Notes under the pieces: generated by a model | The model's input: only the letters and a program-made list of their open reading frames with translations | Told to the model about the DNA's origin: nothing | Databases searched by the model: none | Shown here: positions 48,435 to 62,509 of the stretch, piece after piece | How positions within the stretch are numbered: the stretch's first letter is position 1 | Layout: each line of letters begins with the position of its first letter | NCBI RefSeq assembly: GCF_032062135.1 | Contig: NC_092866.1 | Location: 29,955,459 to 30,019,458, forward strand | Source: Pyxicephalus adspersus | Taxonomy: Eukaryota > Chordata > Amphibia > Anura > Pyxicephalidae | Direction of reading: 5' to 3' | DNA: 64,000 nucleotides | Translations under genes and position numbers: made by a program

Positions 48435-51400
48435 CTATAAACCATATAGGTTTCTGGTAACCATCTGTGGGGGACCTTGCAAAAGCATTTGACACAGCAC
48501 AAGTACACTATACCAATTGCTGCTCTACTGTCTATCTGTTTACATACTTCATCAGAAAAGGAGAGTTAATTTGTTTGACAGTTTCAATCTTTCTTGAATC
48601 CATGTTGACTATCACTTATGATAATATTTTCTAGCAAAAACTTTTTCCAAAGTTCTAATATCTTTTCAACTATAGAAAGTAAACTTACCAGTCTGTAGTT
48701 ACTTGGGAATGACTTTGCTGTCTTTTTAAAGACAGGTACCACATTGACTATACGCCAATCCATTGGTACCATGCCAGTAATTAAAAAGTCAATTAGTAAC
48801 AATGGCTTTGAAATAACTGAGCCCTGTTATTAAAGGACATAATTCTATCCAACAGTTTCTCAGTCATATTATTTTGAGCCATTGTGGCTCGTTTAAGGCA
48901 GTGAGATTGCTATTTACATTTTGAACTTGAGCTCTACCATTTTCCTTTGGATAAACGGAGCTAAAAAAGTTTTTAGTAATTCTGCCTTTTCTTTATCCCC
49001 AGTTACCAACGCTGAGACATCTTTTAAGGGGTCTACATGCTCAATCTGATTATTGTGCTAATAATATCATGAAAAAAAATGTTTGAGATTTGCCTTACTT
49101 TCTTTTGCAAGCGTTCTTTCTTTTTGAATTTTTGCACATTTCATTTATTTTCACATTTTATGCTATTTTTTAGATCAAAACAAATACTAATGGGACTTTT
49201 ATGGTACAGAAAAAAAATGACTAGTGCTTTATTAGAACAATGAGAAATCAAACATAACATAAGTGACCAGGTTTGGTCACAGTAATGTAGAGGTATGCCA
49301 CAAAGAGACACATCACATCAGAGATGGAACTTGCCAAAAGCTGGCAGCAATGGGTATTATAAATATCTATATGAAAATTATCAAAAAACAAGTGTATATA
49401 CAATATGTACTAAACTATGAAGTGCAGCCACATTGCATTAACCAATATAGTCCTTCCCCAACCAACTAGGCACTGTCCAGAAGGACAAGATGCACTTTTA
49501 CTACTTACTGTTGCTGATGATCAGGCATAGATTCGGATGGAGGATCCATATGTGGCCACCATAATTTGCTTCTCATCAAATCAAGTGCTGCCTCCAGCCA
49601 CCATAATAGGCAGTTGGGTCGGATTCCCCCCTATATGGCATTCTTTCGCCCAAATTCGTCAAATGTCGAGACTCGCGGCGTGTGACATCACTTATGGCAC
49701 GTAGGTCGGCTGGGGAAGTAAACAAATCCACCTCGGTTCGGTCACATGGGTGCCACAGTTCTCCTACAAGGAATACATTAACCTCCCTGGCGGTCTGATT
49801 ATGTCAGTATTTTTGATGTCAAAATCAGTACATTGAACATTGCATGGAAATTTGTTGTTTAATATTGCAGGCCTGTAATTGTTAGGAATAACTCCCGGGT
49901 GTGATAAAGTTTGAAGCACAAATTATGATATAAATAGTTGTAAATAATATTTTAAAAAAATAATAAAATAATATAGTAACAATAAATTTAATTTAATAAT
50001 TTAATCAAATCAAATACACTGAAATTTGTCCAAAGGTGCAATATTTTTGGCAAATTAGTATTATTAATTACTTATTATAAAATTATTATTTTTTATCACT
50101 TTATTACTGTGATCAATGTGGTAAAAACAGTTTACAATGTAATCAGCTTTCAAATTTCCCACCAGGCTACGCCTCCCCAGCGTACTGATGCTTCATGCAT
50201 CCCATCGATCACACCGGGGACGCGATGCCAGGGGACACAGAAGCCGGCCGGCATCGCTGCAGGACTCCGCTGGATCATGGGGAGCAGGTAGGATGTTTAC
50301 AATGCTACCCCATGTGTGGCTCGGGGTTACCGTTTTTTGGTACATAAAATTAACCCTGAGCCACACTCGGGAATACCGCCAGGGGGGTTAATGTCCTGCA
50401 AAGTCACTTTCCATATAGAAGGAAGCTGTACAGGTAACAAGAAGCCGTCAAAGGAGCATGGATATCAGTTAAACACTGACAATGGCAAAAATCATCGCCT
50501 TACATTAAATAGAATTATGTTACCCATGGTCTCCAAAGCAGTATTATCATAATTACACAGTATTTATATAGTGCCAACATATTACGCATTGTTTTACAAA
50601 GTCCATAGTCATGTCACTAGCTGTCCCTCAAAGGGGCTCACAATCTTATGTCCCTACCATAGTCATATGTCTTTAATACAGAAACCAATTAACCTAACTG
50701 CATGTTTTGGAATGTGGGATGAAACCCAGGCAAACACAGGGAGAACCTACAAACTCCATGCATATAGTGTCCTTGCTGAGATTCAAACCTGTGACCTTGT
50801 GCTGCAAAGACCATACTTCTAACCTCTGAGCCACTGTGCTGCATACATGAATAACAATAGCCATAGAGATCTAATACACTGTAATGAACTACAATAACTA
50901 GTATAATTGATATTACTATTAGGAGTATGTTGCAAATATATCAGTATTATCAACATCTAATATCCACAGTTTAATAAGAGAGGTGATGTCTGTTTTAAAT
51001 TTACTCTGTGTTGAATTAAATACATCACACATGCCAAGCATACTGCTAAGCAATGTATAGTTATGCAGCTCATAAGAACTCCATCACAAAAATGAACATA
51101 TAATCAATGATGGATTTCTGTTGTCTGGGCGGCACCCACTATCTATCTACATACTGAAATAATAACCAACAGGAAACAGTAGCAGTAATCTGCTATTACT
51201 ATACTAATAACTTAAACATTATTTTAAATGTTGGAAGTATACCAATTTAGTTATTTGCGTAAAAACAATTTAAACCTGATCAAATATGTGTTCATATATC
51301 CTCTGGCGAAAGTGACATTTGATTTTGCCTATTTAATATACCCCACATCTACATAGAGTCAAATAAAGTACTCCCCCATTGAATGTTTTGGAACAAAAGA

Positions 51401-54400
51401 CATTATTTGGGAGTAAATACAGTTCTTGATCTTGAAAATGTATTTACATTTAGTGCATGAACCGCACTTGAAAGTGCCAGTATTTTTACATTCATCTTTT
51501 CTTATTTTCCTTGTGTAGAAATGTTTTGTTAAACAATCAGTCACGTAAAAATCTAGACCTCCTGTAAGTGATCTGAGGAAACTGTTTCATATCTGCCCCC
51601 CATACTTGTTACTATAAGTAGTAATCTAACAATCAATCACATAAGTCCCTAGCCTTGTTCTAACATTTTTTGAATGCAGAGCAGGTACATCTGACCCTAA
51701 GATATTGACTCATGGGTATACTCTTTACCAATGGTGCTGGATGAGCGCTAGACACATGACACATCATATTACCCGCCATTTCTTTGTGAAACAGCGTGGT
51801 AGTAGGAGTCTGGTTTATGCAGATTCCAAATAGAGCATTTGTTTTTGGACATTCAATCATATTGCATGATAAATTTGAGCATGTTTGGGCATGTTTGAAA
51901 GCGGAAGGGTAGGTACCAGTGGAAAGAGAGAGGTTGAATAGTTTGGTTAGTGCTGGGGCCAGAGTGGAGGAGTAGGTGGACAGGTAGTAAACGGAGATGA
52001 TGATAGAAGAGAGGAGACTTCATCCAGAGTAACAAGGCTGAGGGAGTTTAGTGATGATTTACAGGTGGAAGGGGTGCATATGGTTGGAGTAGCATGGTGA
52101 GCAGAGACATCATGTCTGAGTTTGACAATTTCTTCTTTAAAGTAGGTAACAATGTCTTGGGCAGAGAAAGTAGTTGTATGAGGAGCAGGTGTAGGGTTTA
52201 GGAGGGAATCACTTTTTTAGAACGCAGTGCAGTGCAGTGTTAAAGTGTTATAGCCTGGCTTTGTAGTCCATAAAGTCAGCTCTGAGGCCTGATTTCCTCC
52301 ACTTGTTTTTTGTAGATGTTTGGTGTGATTGTTGTGCCAAGATCGGGGGTTAGCAGGACAGGGATAGCGGAAGGTGGCAGGGGCAACTTAATCCAGAGCC
52401 AAAGAAAGATTGTGGTTGAACTAAATGGAAAACTTTATCTGTAAATGTTATTTTAGAGGAAGTGGGGGTTAGGGACGTAAGGTAGTTTGAGAATAGGTTG
52501 TGACAAGGTTACAGATGTCTCTCTGCCATTGACCAGGTCTTAGATGTGGCAAAGGGGGGCAAGAGTTTGATAGGTTGAAGGTGATAAGGTAGTGATCAGA
52601 AAGGGGAAATGACGAGTTGTCAAGGAGGGTGAGGTTGCAGGGTTTGGAAAATACCAGGTCTAAAGTGCATCCGGCGATGTTTGTGAGGTTGTTTATGTTC
52701 TGTGTAAGTCCAAAGGAGGAGGTAATGAAGAGAAGTTTGGCTAAGGGAGGATGGTTGAGGTCATCCACTGCAACACTAAAGTCGCCGAAGATGAGAGTGG
52801 GCAGGTCATGGGGAAAGATTATGTGCGAGCCAAGAGCAAAGTTGTCCAATAGTTGCACTTTAAATAGGGTGAAAATGAGAGAGGGTGGGGTAGGAGGGAC
52901 TCTTACATGTACAGATGGGGGAGACAATGAGACCCACACCACCACCTACTCTGTTGCCAGGTCCAGGAGTATGTGTAAAGTGCAGTCCTCCATAGGAGAG
53001 TGCAGAGACACAAAAAAGCGATTAGTACCCAAGATTCAACACAGGATACTCCGTGTTCAAGGATTCCTCCCAAGCATTCCTTTTACAAACTCAACATGGA
53101 ACCCAGTTAAGTATAGGAAAATTGTCCAGTTATACTCTTATCACAAGAAGAGATTCAAATATTAAGTCTAGGTTTAGGTTTTTGTCCCAACCAAAAAGCA
53201 GACAAATTTACAGCTGTAAAAGACATTCTTTTATTTCCACGCATGTGCTACTGAGTACAATATTTAGTAAGAAGTCCAATCCCACTAGTTGATCTCTAGA
53301 AGAGCAATATGATGTACCTAGTGCTCATCCAGCCCCATTGGCAAGGAGTAGACCAGTGAGTCCATACCTTGGGGTCAGCTGTAGCTGCCGTGCATCTGAG
53401 GAATTTGAGAACAAGGATAGGATCTTACGTAATTAATTGTTAGATAGAGGATATGCAAAGAAAATTCTTTAAATAGCTTATCAGAAAGCTAAGGGTCTAA
53501 ATAGACTACAGTTGTTATTTTATTCCTCAAGACATAAATCAAAAGAAGTATCAACTAAATTGATTACTACTTTTTATGACAAACATGGGAACATCTGAAA
53601 CATAATCACAAAATACTCCCTGATATTGATTTGTGATCCAGAAATGTCTAGGCATATCATAAAGTTTCCTCAGATCACTTACAGGAGACCTAGACCTTTA
53701 CGTGATTGTTTAACAAAAAGTTTATACACAGGGGAAATAAGAAAAGATGAATGTACAAGTACTGGCACTTTCAATTTGTGTAATGAAGTCTGTAACTGTA
53801 TTTAGAACTGTAATTACTCCAAAATAAATGTGTCTTTTGTTTCAAAACATTTTGTGAACTGCAGTACTGGGGGAGTGATTTACTTGGCCCTAGTTAGTAT
53901 GTTGTATTACATCACAGTTAGCTACTGTGTCCTTCCTGTTGGTCATTATCTCCGTATGTAGATAGTGGGTGTTGCCCAGACAACAGAAATCCATCACTTT
54001 ATTGTATGGCCATTTTTGTGTTATGAAGGAGCTGCATTACTATACATTGCTTGGCAGTATATTGGACATGCGTGATTTATGTATTAACCACCTAGCCGGT
54101 ATGCCCGTACGAAGGCCGGGCAAAAAAAAATGGCTGGGATGGTTAACCCCGTAATTTTGTCACATCCTTACCTTGCTGTGCACATCCAGCGGGACCATGG
54201 AGGTAAGGATTCCAGCGTCGTTTTCCTATTCCAGCGTCGTCCTTCGTCCATCGTCGTCCGTCGATCTCCCTCTCCAGCGTCGGGTGCCAGCGGGACCGGT
54301 AAGATGCCGGCCGGTATCTTGTGTTCCGCTGCCCGGCATCTTGCGTTCCGCCGCCCGGCCGGCTGAACACAAGATCCCGGCCGGCTGAACACAAGATACT

Positions 54401-57400
54401 GGCCGGCATCTTACCTGGTCCCGCTGATCGTCCACGTCCGTCTTCGTCCAGCGCCGGATGATCTCTGCAGGGAGAAGCCATCCGGCGGAGAAAAAAAACC
54501 GGAAGGCTTCTCCCTGCGTGCGTGATGACGTCGGCGCGTGTGCGGGAAATTCAAATAGAAACTCATTCATTTATTTTGTATTGGATTCAATACAAACTCC
54601 TGTATTGAATCCAATACAAAATGATTCAAATAAATACGAAGTTTATAATTGGTAAATTCAAACTGTCATTTTGTATTGGATTGAATACAAACTCCTGTAT
54701 CCAATCCAATACAAAAAAAATAAAAAAAAAAAATAAAAGTAAATAACTTGGAAATTCAAATTTATCTTTTGTATTTGATTGGATACAAACTTGCGTATCC
54801 AATCCAATACAAAAAATAAAAAAAAAAGTAAATAACTTGGAAATTCAAATTTATATTTTGTATTTGATTGGATACAAACTTGCGTATCCAATCCAATACA
54901 AAAAATAAAAAAAAAAGTAAATAACTTGGAAATTCAAATTTATATTTTGTATTTGATTGGATATAAACTTGCGTATCCAGTCCAATACAAAATAATATAA
55001 AATTAATACAAAGTACATAACTGGTAAATTCAAACGCTCATTTTGTATTGGATTGAATACAAACTCCGGTATCCAATCCAATACAAAAAAATAAAAAAAA
55101 AATAAAAGTAAATACATTTTTTATATTCATATTATCTACTAGAACCCCTGTTCGGACATATTTCTGTAAGTTACAGGTCTACAATTTAAAAAAAAAATTT
55201 CATGAAAAACAGTGGATCACTTTTGGTACAGAAATCTAGACCTCAGTGTAACGCTCAGGTGGTTAAGTCAACATAGCGTTATTTTAAAACAGAAATCACA
55301 TGTCTTTGTGAGTAAATTGTTGATATAGGATGTAAATAATATTTATATAATTGAAACATACTCCTAATTGTACTGGAAATCAAGTGCCACCATATAAATT
55401 ATATTTGAGTAATTTTGCCTATATGGTATAAATATTATTGATATTGTAGTTCATTACACTGTATTAGATGGCTATGGCTATTGCTATTCATGCATACCAT
55501 TACCATGGGTAACATAATTCTATTTATTGCAAGGTGATGATTTTTGACTTTGTCTGTGTTTAACTGATATCTATGTTCCATTGATGGCTTCTTGTTACCT
55601 GTACAGCTTCCATCTATATGGGAAGTGACATTGCAGGACTTTAATGCGTTCATTGTATGAGAACTGTGGCACCTATGTGATCGAACTAGGGGGTGGGTTT
55701 GTTTACCTCCCCAGCCGACTTACGTGCCTGAAGTGACATCACACGCCACAAGTCTCTGCATTTGACAAACCTGAGATAAAAGGCAGATTGCCTAACAATG
55801 GGAGAGGATTATGTTGTTTGGAAGCAGCACTGATTTGGTGGAAAGTAGATCATGATGGCAGCATATGGATCCTCTTCTTGAATCTATGCCTGATCATCAG
55901 CAATAGTAAGTACTATAGGGCAGCTTGTCCTTCTGGACAGTGCCTAGTTGGTTGGGGGAGGACTATATTGGTTAGTGCAATATGGCTGCAATTCATAGTT
56001 TAGTACATATTGTATATACAATTATTTTTTGATAATTTTCATATAGATATTCATACTACCTCTGTTGCTGCCAGTTTCTGGCAAGTTTCAATGTAGGATA
56101 AATGTTATGAATAGTTCATGTCAAACTTTGTCACATATTTTATTTAGGCTTACCCTGTATGCTGTACCTTAATATTGTTAATGTTCTACTTGTCAATTTT
56201 TTTCTTCCGAAAAAAAATAAATAAAAACATAATTATAAAAAAAATTTGGGTCACATGTTATGCATAATTTTGTGTAGTTTTATTAAGGAACTAGTATATT
56301 TATTTCTGTACCACAAAAGTTTAATATTTGTTTAGATCTAGCTGTATGTGTTCAGGGATGTGGTACATATGGGACCTACAACTATGTATTGGATATTGTT
56401 ATATTCTTTATCATTTGCAAATGATGAAGTTGATCCTTTATTGTAATATTTTTATTTTTACTTTTATGGCTTTTTAACATTAGCTGTAAGCCACATATGT
56501 TGTAATTTTATCCTCTTAGTTTTATTAACCATTGGGATATATTTTGCACTGTGTTTGTTTTGTGTTCGTCAAAGTAAGGGTGCCATCCTAAAAATTCTAT
56601 AAACTTCTATAAACTCTACTACACAATATGGTGGATATTAAAGTCTCTACGGATTCCAGCTTCAGCCATAATGTCCTTTGGATAGCTTTTTAAGCTGCAA
56701 ACAGTCCCCAGTTTCCTGCTTGGATTGTTAATGTTTTGTTAGGTGTTGACTATAATTAATTTGAATATATTGAAGTTATTTCATTCCTGTTTCTCTTAAC
56801 AGACCATAAAGAAAAGAAGGGTTTTAAAAAATCTTTTAAAAAAAAAAACATGCTCTATTAGCAAGATTTATTCTGGGTTGTCCTACAAGTTTTTTATTTG
56901 TTAATCTCCAATTCTCCTGAAAGTGTCAGCATATTTAGCTAAGTTAATATTTATATATTAATATATTCCTATGTCCCTCAGTGGACTCATAGTCTGGTGG
57001 GTACTTTTTCTTACTCTAGAGGAGTACGTTTTGTGATGCATCAGGCCATTTTGTACCTTCTGGCTAAAGAGGTCATTGCTTTGGTTCCCCATCAAGTGCT
57101 CTTCCAGTGCTTTTACTCTAACCTGTTTATGACCTTTGTTCACTTTCTAAAGTTTTAGCGTAGTAGTATCTGCACTACGTGCTAACCATCTCTCACCAAG
57201 ATGCTTATTTTTCCTTTTTTTAATACACCTTTACTAATCGTGTTTTGCATGCTACATTTCTACACGTTCATTGTTCCACTCTTTCTGCTGGCTTTGGTAC
57301 CTTCAGGTGTTCACCACAGTGTTGGCAATTGTTCTTTCTATCACTAGGGTCAGGGACTTATTGTCTTAGTGTCTGGCTACCTCAACAATATCCTTTTCCA

Positions 57401-60400
57401 GGCTTCTTCTTTGTCAGTGCTGGAAATCAATGACAGGATCACTCTTGGTTCCATACATGATTCAGATTGATTAAATTGAAAAACTGAAAGTCTTCTCTGT
57501 TTTCTTACATCTTGTTTGCATACCTGGAACTGGACCCTCTGGGTCTATGAACTGTGGACTCAGACGTCACAGTCGTGACAGTCGTCACAGGACATCTTGA
57601 ATAACCTGCATGGAAGCCCTTGGTCTGATTTCCCTGTTGAACACAAGAATTATGCAGTAGGAGATTTTACCCAATAAGGACAACACTTTTCTTTCACTGG
57701 GAATGAGAATTCATCTTCAACAGCAAAGATGTTCCTAAAGAAGTGACGCAGTTATTCCATAACCATGAGGGGGGCTTAAAAGATTGCCCATATTAGAATG
57801 TCAGAGGTGATGTAGTTATTGTCAGTAGTGATGTAGTTTGCATCACCACCATGACAAACCAACAGCTGGACTAAAGGTCAACAGCACTTAGATTCCTAAG
57901 AATGATCTCTTCGCCAGGCAACATTTTTTCAGATCTATCCATTTTGGACAATGTCAAATATTGTATTTAATGGTATCTTGGTTCAACAGGAAGGTAGATA
58001 GGTTGTAGCTGGATAAAGGGATGCATTGATGGTTTCAACATATACCATGGTGGCATTGTGGCAGTGTTACTTGATAAGATAGTAGCTTTCCTCATTGCCA
58101 TTTTTTCAAGCTGGCTTTTGATTTTAGAGGTTAATCACTGGTTTTGCAAGCCACTTTCCTTCCCCAAGGTGGTATCCTCCAATCATTTGAACCAGGACAT
58201 TGCTTTTTTCTTGACAAACCTTTGTGTATTCCAAGGAAAATTGCATTTCCCTTGATGTGGTCAGGTCAGTTAGTTTTTTTTCCCTGAACACCGCTGCAGG
58301 GAAATTTGACTTCCTATTCTTGGTTCTAGATGGTCTTTGGAAAGGGGGTTCTGGATTCAAGAGTGACTGTATTCAGATCTACTTTCTTGGACCTCTGTTT
58401 TGAGATAATGGGCTCTTCGTTTTACTTATTTTATGAGAGCAGTTTTAAAGCTTCTTGAGCTTTTCAGGATTCAGTTTTCTAGGTTTGCTTCCATGTTTGC
58501 TCAGTTTTTGTAGCTTACAGCATAATCATTAGTAGAATAGAGTAACTATAATAGTTCATATAGTTTATCTAGGAAAGAGGAAGAAAAACAAAAATAAAAA
58601 ACAAGAATGGACAAGTTTGTTAAGGCACAAGTGAAAAGGGGAAACGACTACATAGGAGGGGATTACTTGTAACCCAGTGTACTAGTATGGAGATCTAGAT
58701 CTGCTGTGTATCCTAGCCCCCTTAACAAGAGGCGTATTAATGGGTTAAACGCACAAGGGATCAAAAAGGTATGCCCATTTCTTGTCCGTGAAATTCTAGC
58801 AGGCTGTCCATTTATAACAAGAAATCAATTCTATAATTTAAAAACTATAAAAAACTGTAAACAACACAAACTGATATCCAAACTACCACAACCAGCCAAC
58901 TTCAGACCTATTAAAAATCCTTTCTTTACACTCTGATCTCCAGCAGCCAAGTCCACAAGCTTTCACAGTTTTAGACTAGCTAAACCAAGCAATATCAAGT
59001 GCAAACATCCACTTAGTCTCTCGCAGTCTTCTAAGATTTGTGCGTTCTTTAGAGCAATGAAAAAACAGCCTATTCATTTTATTTTTATTATTCACAAGAA
59101 AAAAGTGATAAGTAGTTGCAGGATCAGGAAGGTTTTTGCAGGTTTCTAGTATGTTTATTTCCCTAGTGGTTGAACTTGACAGACAGACTTGTGTCTCTTT
59201 TTCAACCTAACCAACTATGCAGCTATGTATGACAAACAGCAGCATTAAAAAATAATTGACAATAAACAAATTACAACCCCAAAAACAGAATACTTTCCTT
59301 TTTCAGTTAGACCCTAAAGATATGACTGCCTTACCCAATTAGCCCAGGTAGGATTTTAATTTTAAAAATCCTCTAAACTTATACCTGTACTGAGTTTTGA
59401 ATAATTAAAACAAAATTGGAATAGTGTTCTTGGCTGTTTTTCTGATATGCTATTATTAACTAAACACAGAAGCATTACAGCAGTACGTTAGTACATCCAA
59501 TACTAACAAAAATATGCTAATTAGTACCTTTCATGAAAAAAATCCTAAAAAGCTTTGAAGTATAACATACTTTTGTTCAACCAGGCTTTTGCAGAATGTT
59601 TTACAACTGCACTCGGCAGTATATAAACTATGAGTCATTAAACTTCCAACATTCCATTAAACTTCCAACATTTTCAAGTATGTAATGCATTTTTTTGTTG
59701 GAGACCAGTTAAAACCAGTACATCTGGACTGTGCAGTTTAGATTCAGAAGCAAACTGGTATCCAGATGCACACGGCATCTGGTGTTTCTCTTTCCCGGGC
59801 TGTTTCAGATTTGCTATCTCTGCCTCCTTGTACATATTACAATCATTGCATCAAGGCTATATCTGTGCCAATTAATTTTAAAATCATACTTAGTGAAAAC
59901 ACATAGAGGGTCTAATTGTTCCCTTGCTGTGAGGATATTCAATTAATTTATCCTACCATTGACATAGTATTATTAGGTTATCATGAATATTCTACATTAA
60001 TTACCGTATTTTTCGGACCATAAGACGCACTTTTTTCCCCCCAGAAGTGGGGGGAAAAAGTCCCTGCGTCTTATGGTCCAAATGTATCAAAATGTATCCT
60101 TCCCAGCTGCTGTCCCGTCCTCCCTCTGCCTTTTCTCCTGTCTCCAGCGCGGTACAATGCAGAAATCCTGCATTGTACTGTGCATCTCTCCATAGATACG
60201 AGCAGCTTCCAGCCTGTGCCTGTGTCTCTGTGTAAGGCACGCAGGGAAATCCCCCCCCTCACATCACTCTGAGGATGAGTCATCTTCCAGTGATGTGATT
60301 GGTGATGTATGGGGGTGTGTCAGGGAGGGAAATTTAAAGGCAGATTACAATGTAATCTGCTTTTAAATGGTTTTTACAGTACAAAAACACCACACAACAT

Positions 60401-62389
60401 AAAAATAAAAGTACCGTACATTTTTAATTTTATTTTTAGATTACATTGTTGTCTATTATTTCATTATTGTTTTAAATTATTATTTATATTTATGTATTAT
60501 ATTATAATTTATGATTTTAATAAAATAAATATAATTATCATACCCGGGAATTAATCCTAAGAATTACAAGCCCACAATACAAACAAAAATTTCTATGCAA
60601 AAAAAAAATAGGATAGGATTTTATTAAAAGTACATTTTTTTTTTTACATGATTGTGTGTTTCAAACATTTTTTATATTCATAATATCTACTAGACCCTTG
60701 TTCGGACATATTTCTGTAACTTACAGGTCTAAAATGTAAAAAAAAAAAATTTCATGAAAAACAGTGTAACGCTTTTGGTACAGAAATCCAGACCTCAGTG
60801 TAACGCCCAGGAGGTTAATGTCTTTTGGTATAAAAGCAGAATTAAAGGGGCATTAACCCCTGTTTGTTTACCTGCCGTTTATAGGTAGGTAAGCAGAGAG
60901 GGGGTTTGGGCAATGAAAGCGCCCTAATACTTACAGATTCCATGATCCAAAGGGGTCCTGGTCCAGTACCGGATGCCCCGACATGGACGAGGCTTGCTGT
61001 TTGGTCCACCTTGATGGCGTCCTACGGAGTTCACAGAAGAAGCTCCAAAGATTTCCTGGGACCCAAAGCTGTCCCTCGTCATCCAATCAGTGAGCCGCGT
61101 GGGACACGTGATGACGTCACTGCACTGTGAGGAACTGAGCTTTCTAGATTCTGACTCTAGCAATGAGGAGTTCTTGGGGTTCTCATAAAACGAGCAGAAC
61201 CTTTACCGTAAATCTTCAACTTTATTCTTTTTTATTACTGAAGTCTCTCGTTATTGTGTTTTACAGTAATTTTGTCTTTTGCTGACTTTGTTAATAATGG
61301 TTCTAAATGCTGCTGTTTACTTTACAGGGTTTATTACATGTGTTTATGACTGTGATGTTGGTTTTTAATGCACATAAAATATTTTAGGACACTATTTGTT
61401 TCAGAATCTTTTTTTTCTTCATTTCCCTTCTCTAAAAAACTGGTGCGTTTTATGGTCCAGTGTGTCTTATGGTCCGAAAAATACGGTACATCCTGAAAGA
61501 CCTGTGCTCTAACATTGAAAGTGGTTATATAAAGGGAAAATGTGATACAGGCCCATTCACTCTTGGCTGAATCATGGGAAATTATTTAAATGGAAATTGA
61601 GCAGGTAGACTCAGGTAACGTGTACAATGCTCAACATGACTCTAGCTACATTGCAGGTGTTTAAGTCCTATTCTCAAGATTGCAAGATTCTCAAGATTAA
61701 GACTGTAAAGTAAGATATACAAAAAGATGACTAGATTTACTGATTTTAGCACCACTGTTTAATTTCTTGGGGGTCTTTTTTTTTATAAATTGGACATTCA
61801 TCAAACATTCTTTGGTGGATGAATTGCTGCTATTGAAAACACATGGACCTGTAATTATCTCCACCAGGGAAGGTCTGATTTGGTGGTTTATAAAATCGTA
61901 TTAGCAGCTAATACATTGTTTTGTACTTTTACTTTACTTTTTAACTTTTACCCACTGTTCACACCAGCACTTTAATGTTATATTGTTAGTAAATTTATAG
62001 TACTGTCTCTTTGTACTAGGGCTTTATTAAACAGGGAATCTAACAGTCCCTCAAACATTCCCTGGTGGGAATTATTTACTGCCATTACAACATGGACCTG
62101 GGAAATTCCAATGAGGAAATGTTTGAGGTAATGTCTGATTCACTATTCTATAATTGAAGCCCCTAGCATTTTATAGTAAATGTATTTATTTAAAATAGTA
62201 ATCTAAGAAATTAGTGATTCTTTTTAGCTAAAAAGCTGTCTTTTAGCTAAAAAATCTAGTTCATTTATGTAGTACTAAAGCTATTTGTCAGTTTTATAAC
62301 ATAATATATAGTAGATTTTGGCCAACAAGATAATCTGGTAATGGTCTGGATTATGAAAGTATTCACTTTCTTCTTTTTTACTATTTTAG

Positions 62390-62509
62390 TGCCAACAATT
62401 TTCCTTAGCAAGAAGCCAAAGGAAAAAGAAACTGATGCCAAAACTCAAACTATTGAAGGAATCACAAGACTTATTTGTTCAGCCCGACAGCAGCAAACCA
62501 TGCTTAGAG
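62390..62509 (+). CDS. pacs2: PACS2-like gene, internal exon 8 (last visible)
   Basis: The exon reads [14 protein letters not shown], then [20 protein letters not shown]. The TIFLSKKP wording is what separates PACS2 from PACS1, which as I recall reads MFLPKK at this place. IEG-RLIC-A-QQQ-MLR is conserved in both paralogues. The acceptor is ctattttag. The donor is gtgatt, which is the weakest donor of the set. Phase two bases, 39 codons, one base. The following exon, expected to start with an I/L-DGVE motif, is not present before 64000. Confidence 0.86.

Larger units (their letters stand above)
46040..49170 (-). mobile_element. CR1-type LINE, 3' half, with nested insertions
   Basis: Read on the minus strand. 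49140-48850: decayed linker (KERTLAKESKANLKHF). 48802-48584: reverse transcriptase FLITGMVPMDWRIVNVVPVF, SNYRLVSLLSIVEKILE. 47522-47342: QRVVINDSYSKPSKVISSVS, then APLLFTIFINDIEFEV. About 47008-46988: FADDTKL, the catalytic motif. 46410-46040: the typical CR1 3' end (RGDMMTLYKW; on the other strand tggttgaacttgatggacat). It is interrupted by a hAT (47531-48434), an unassigned piece (about 47035-47340) and a TTAAAG-family copy (46418-46753). All reading frames are decayed. Confidence 0.85.
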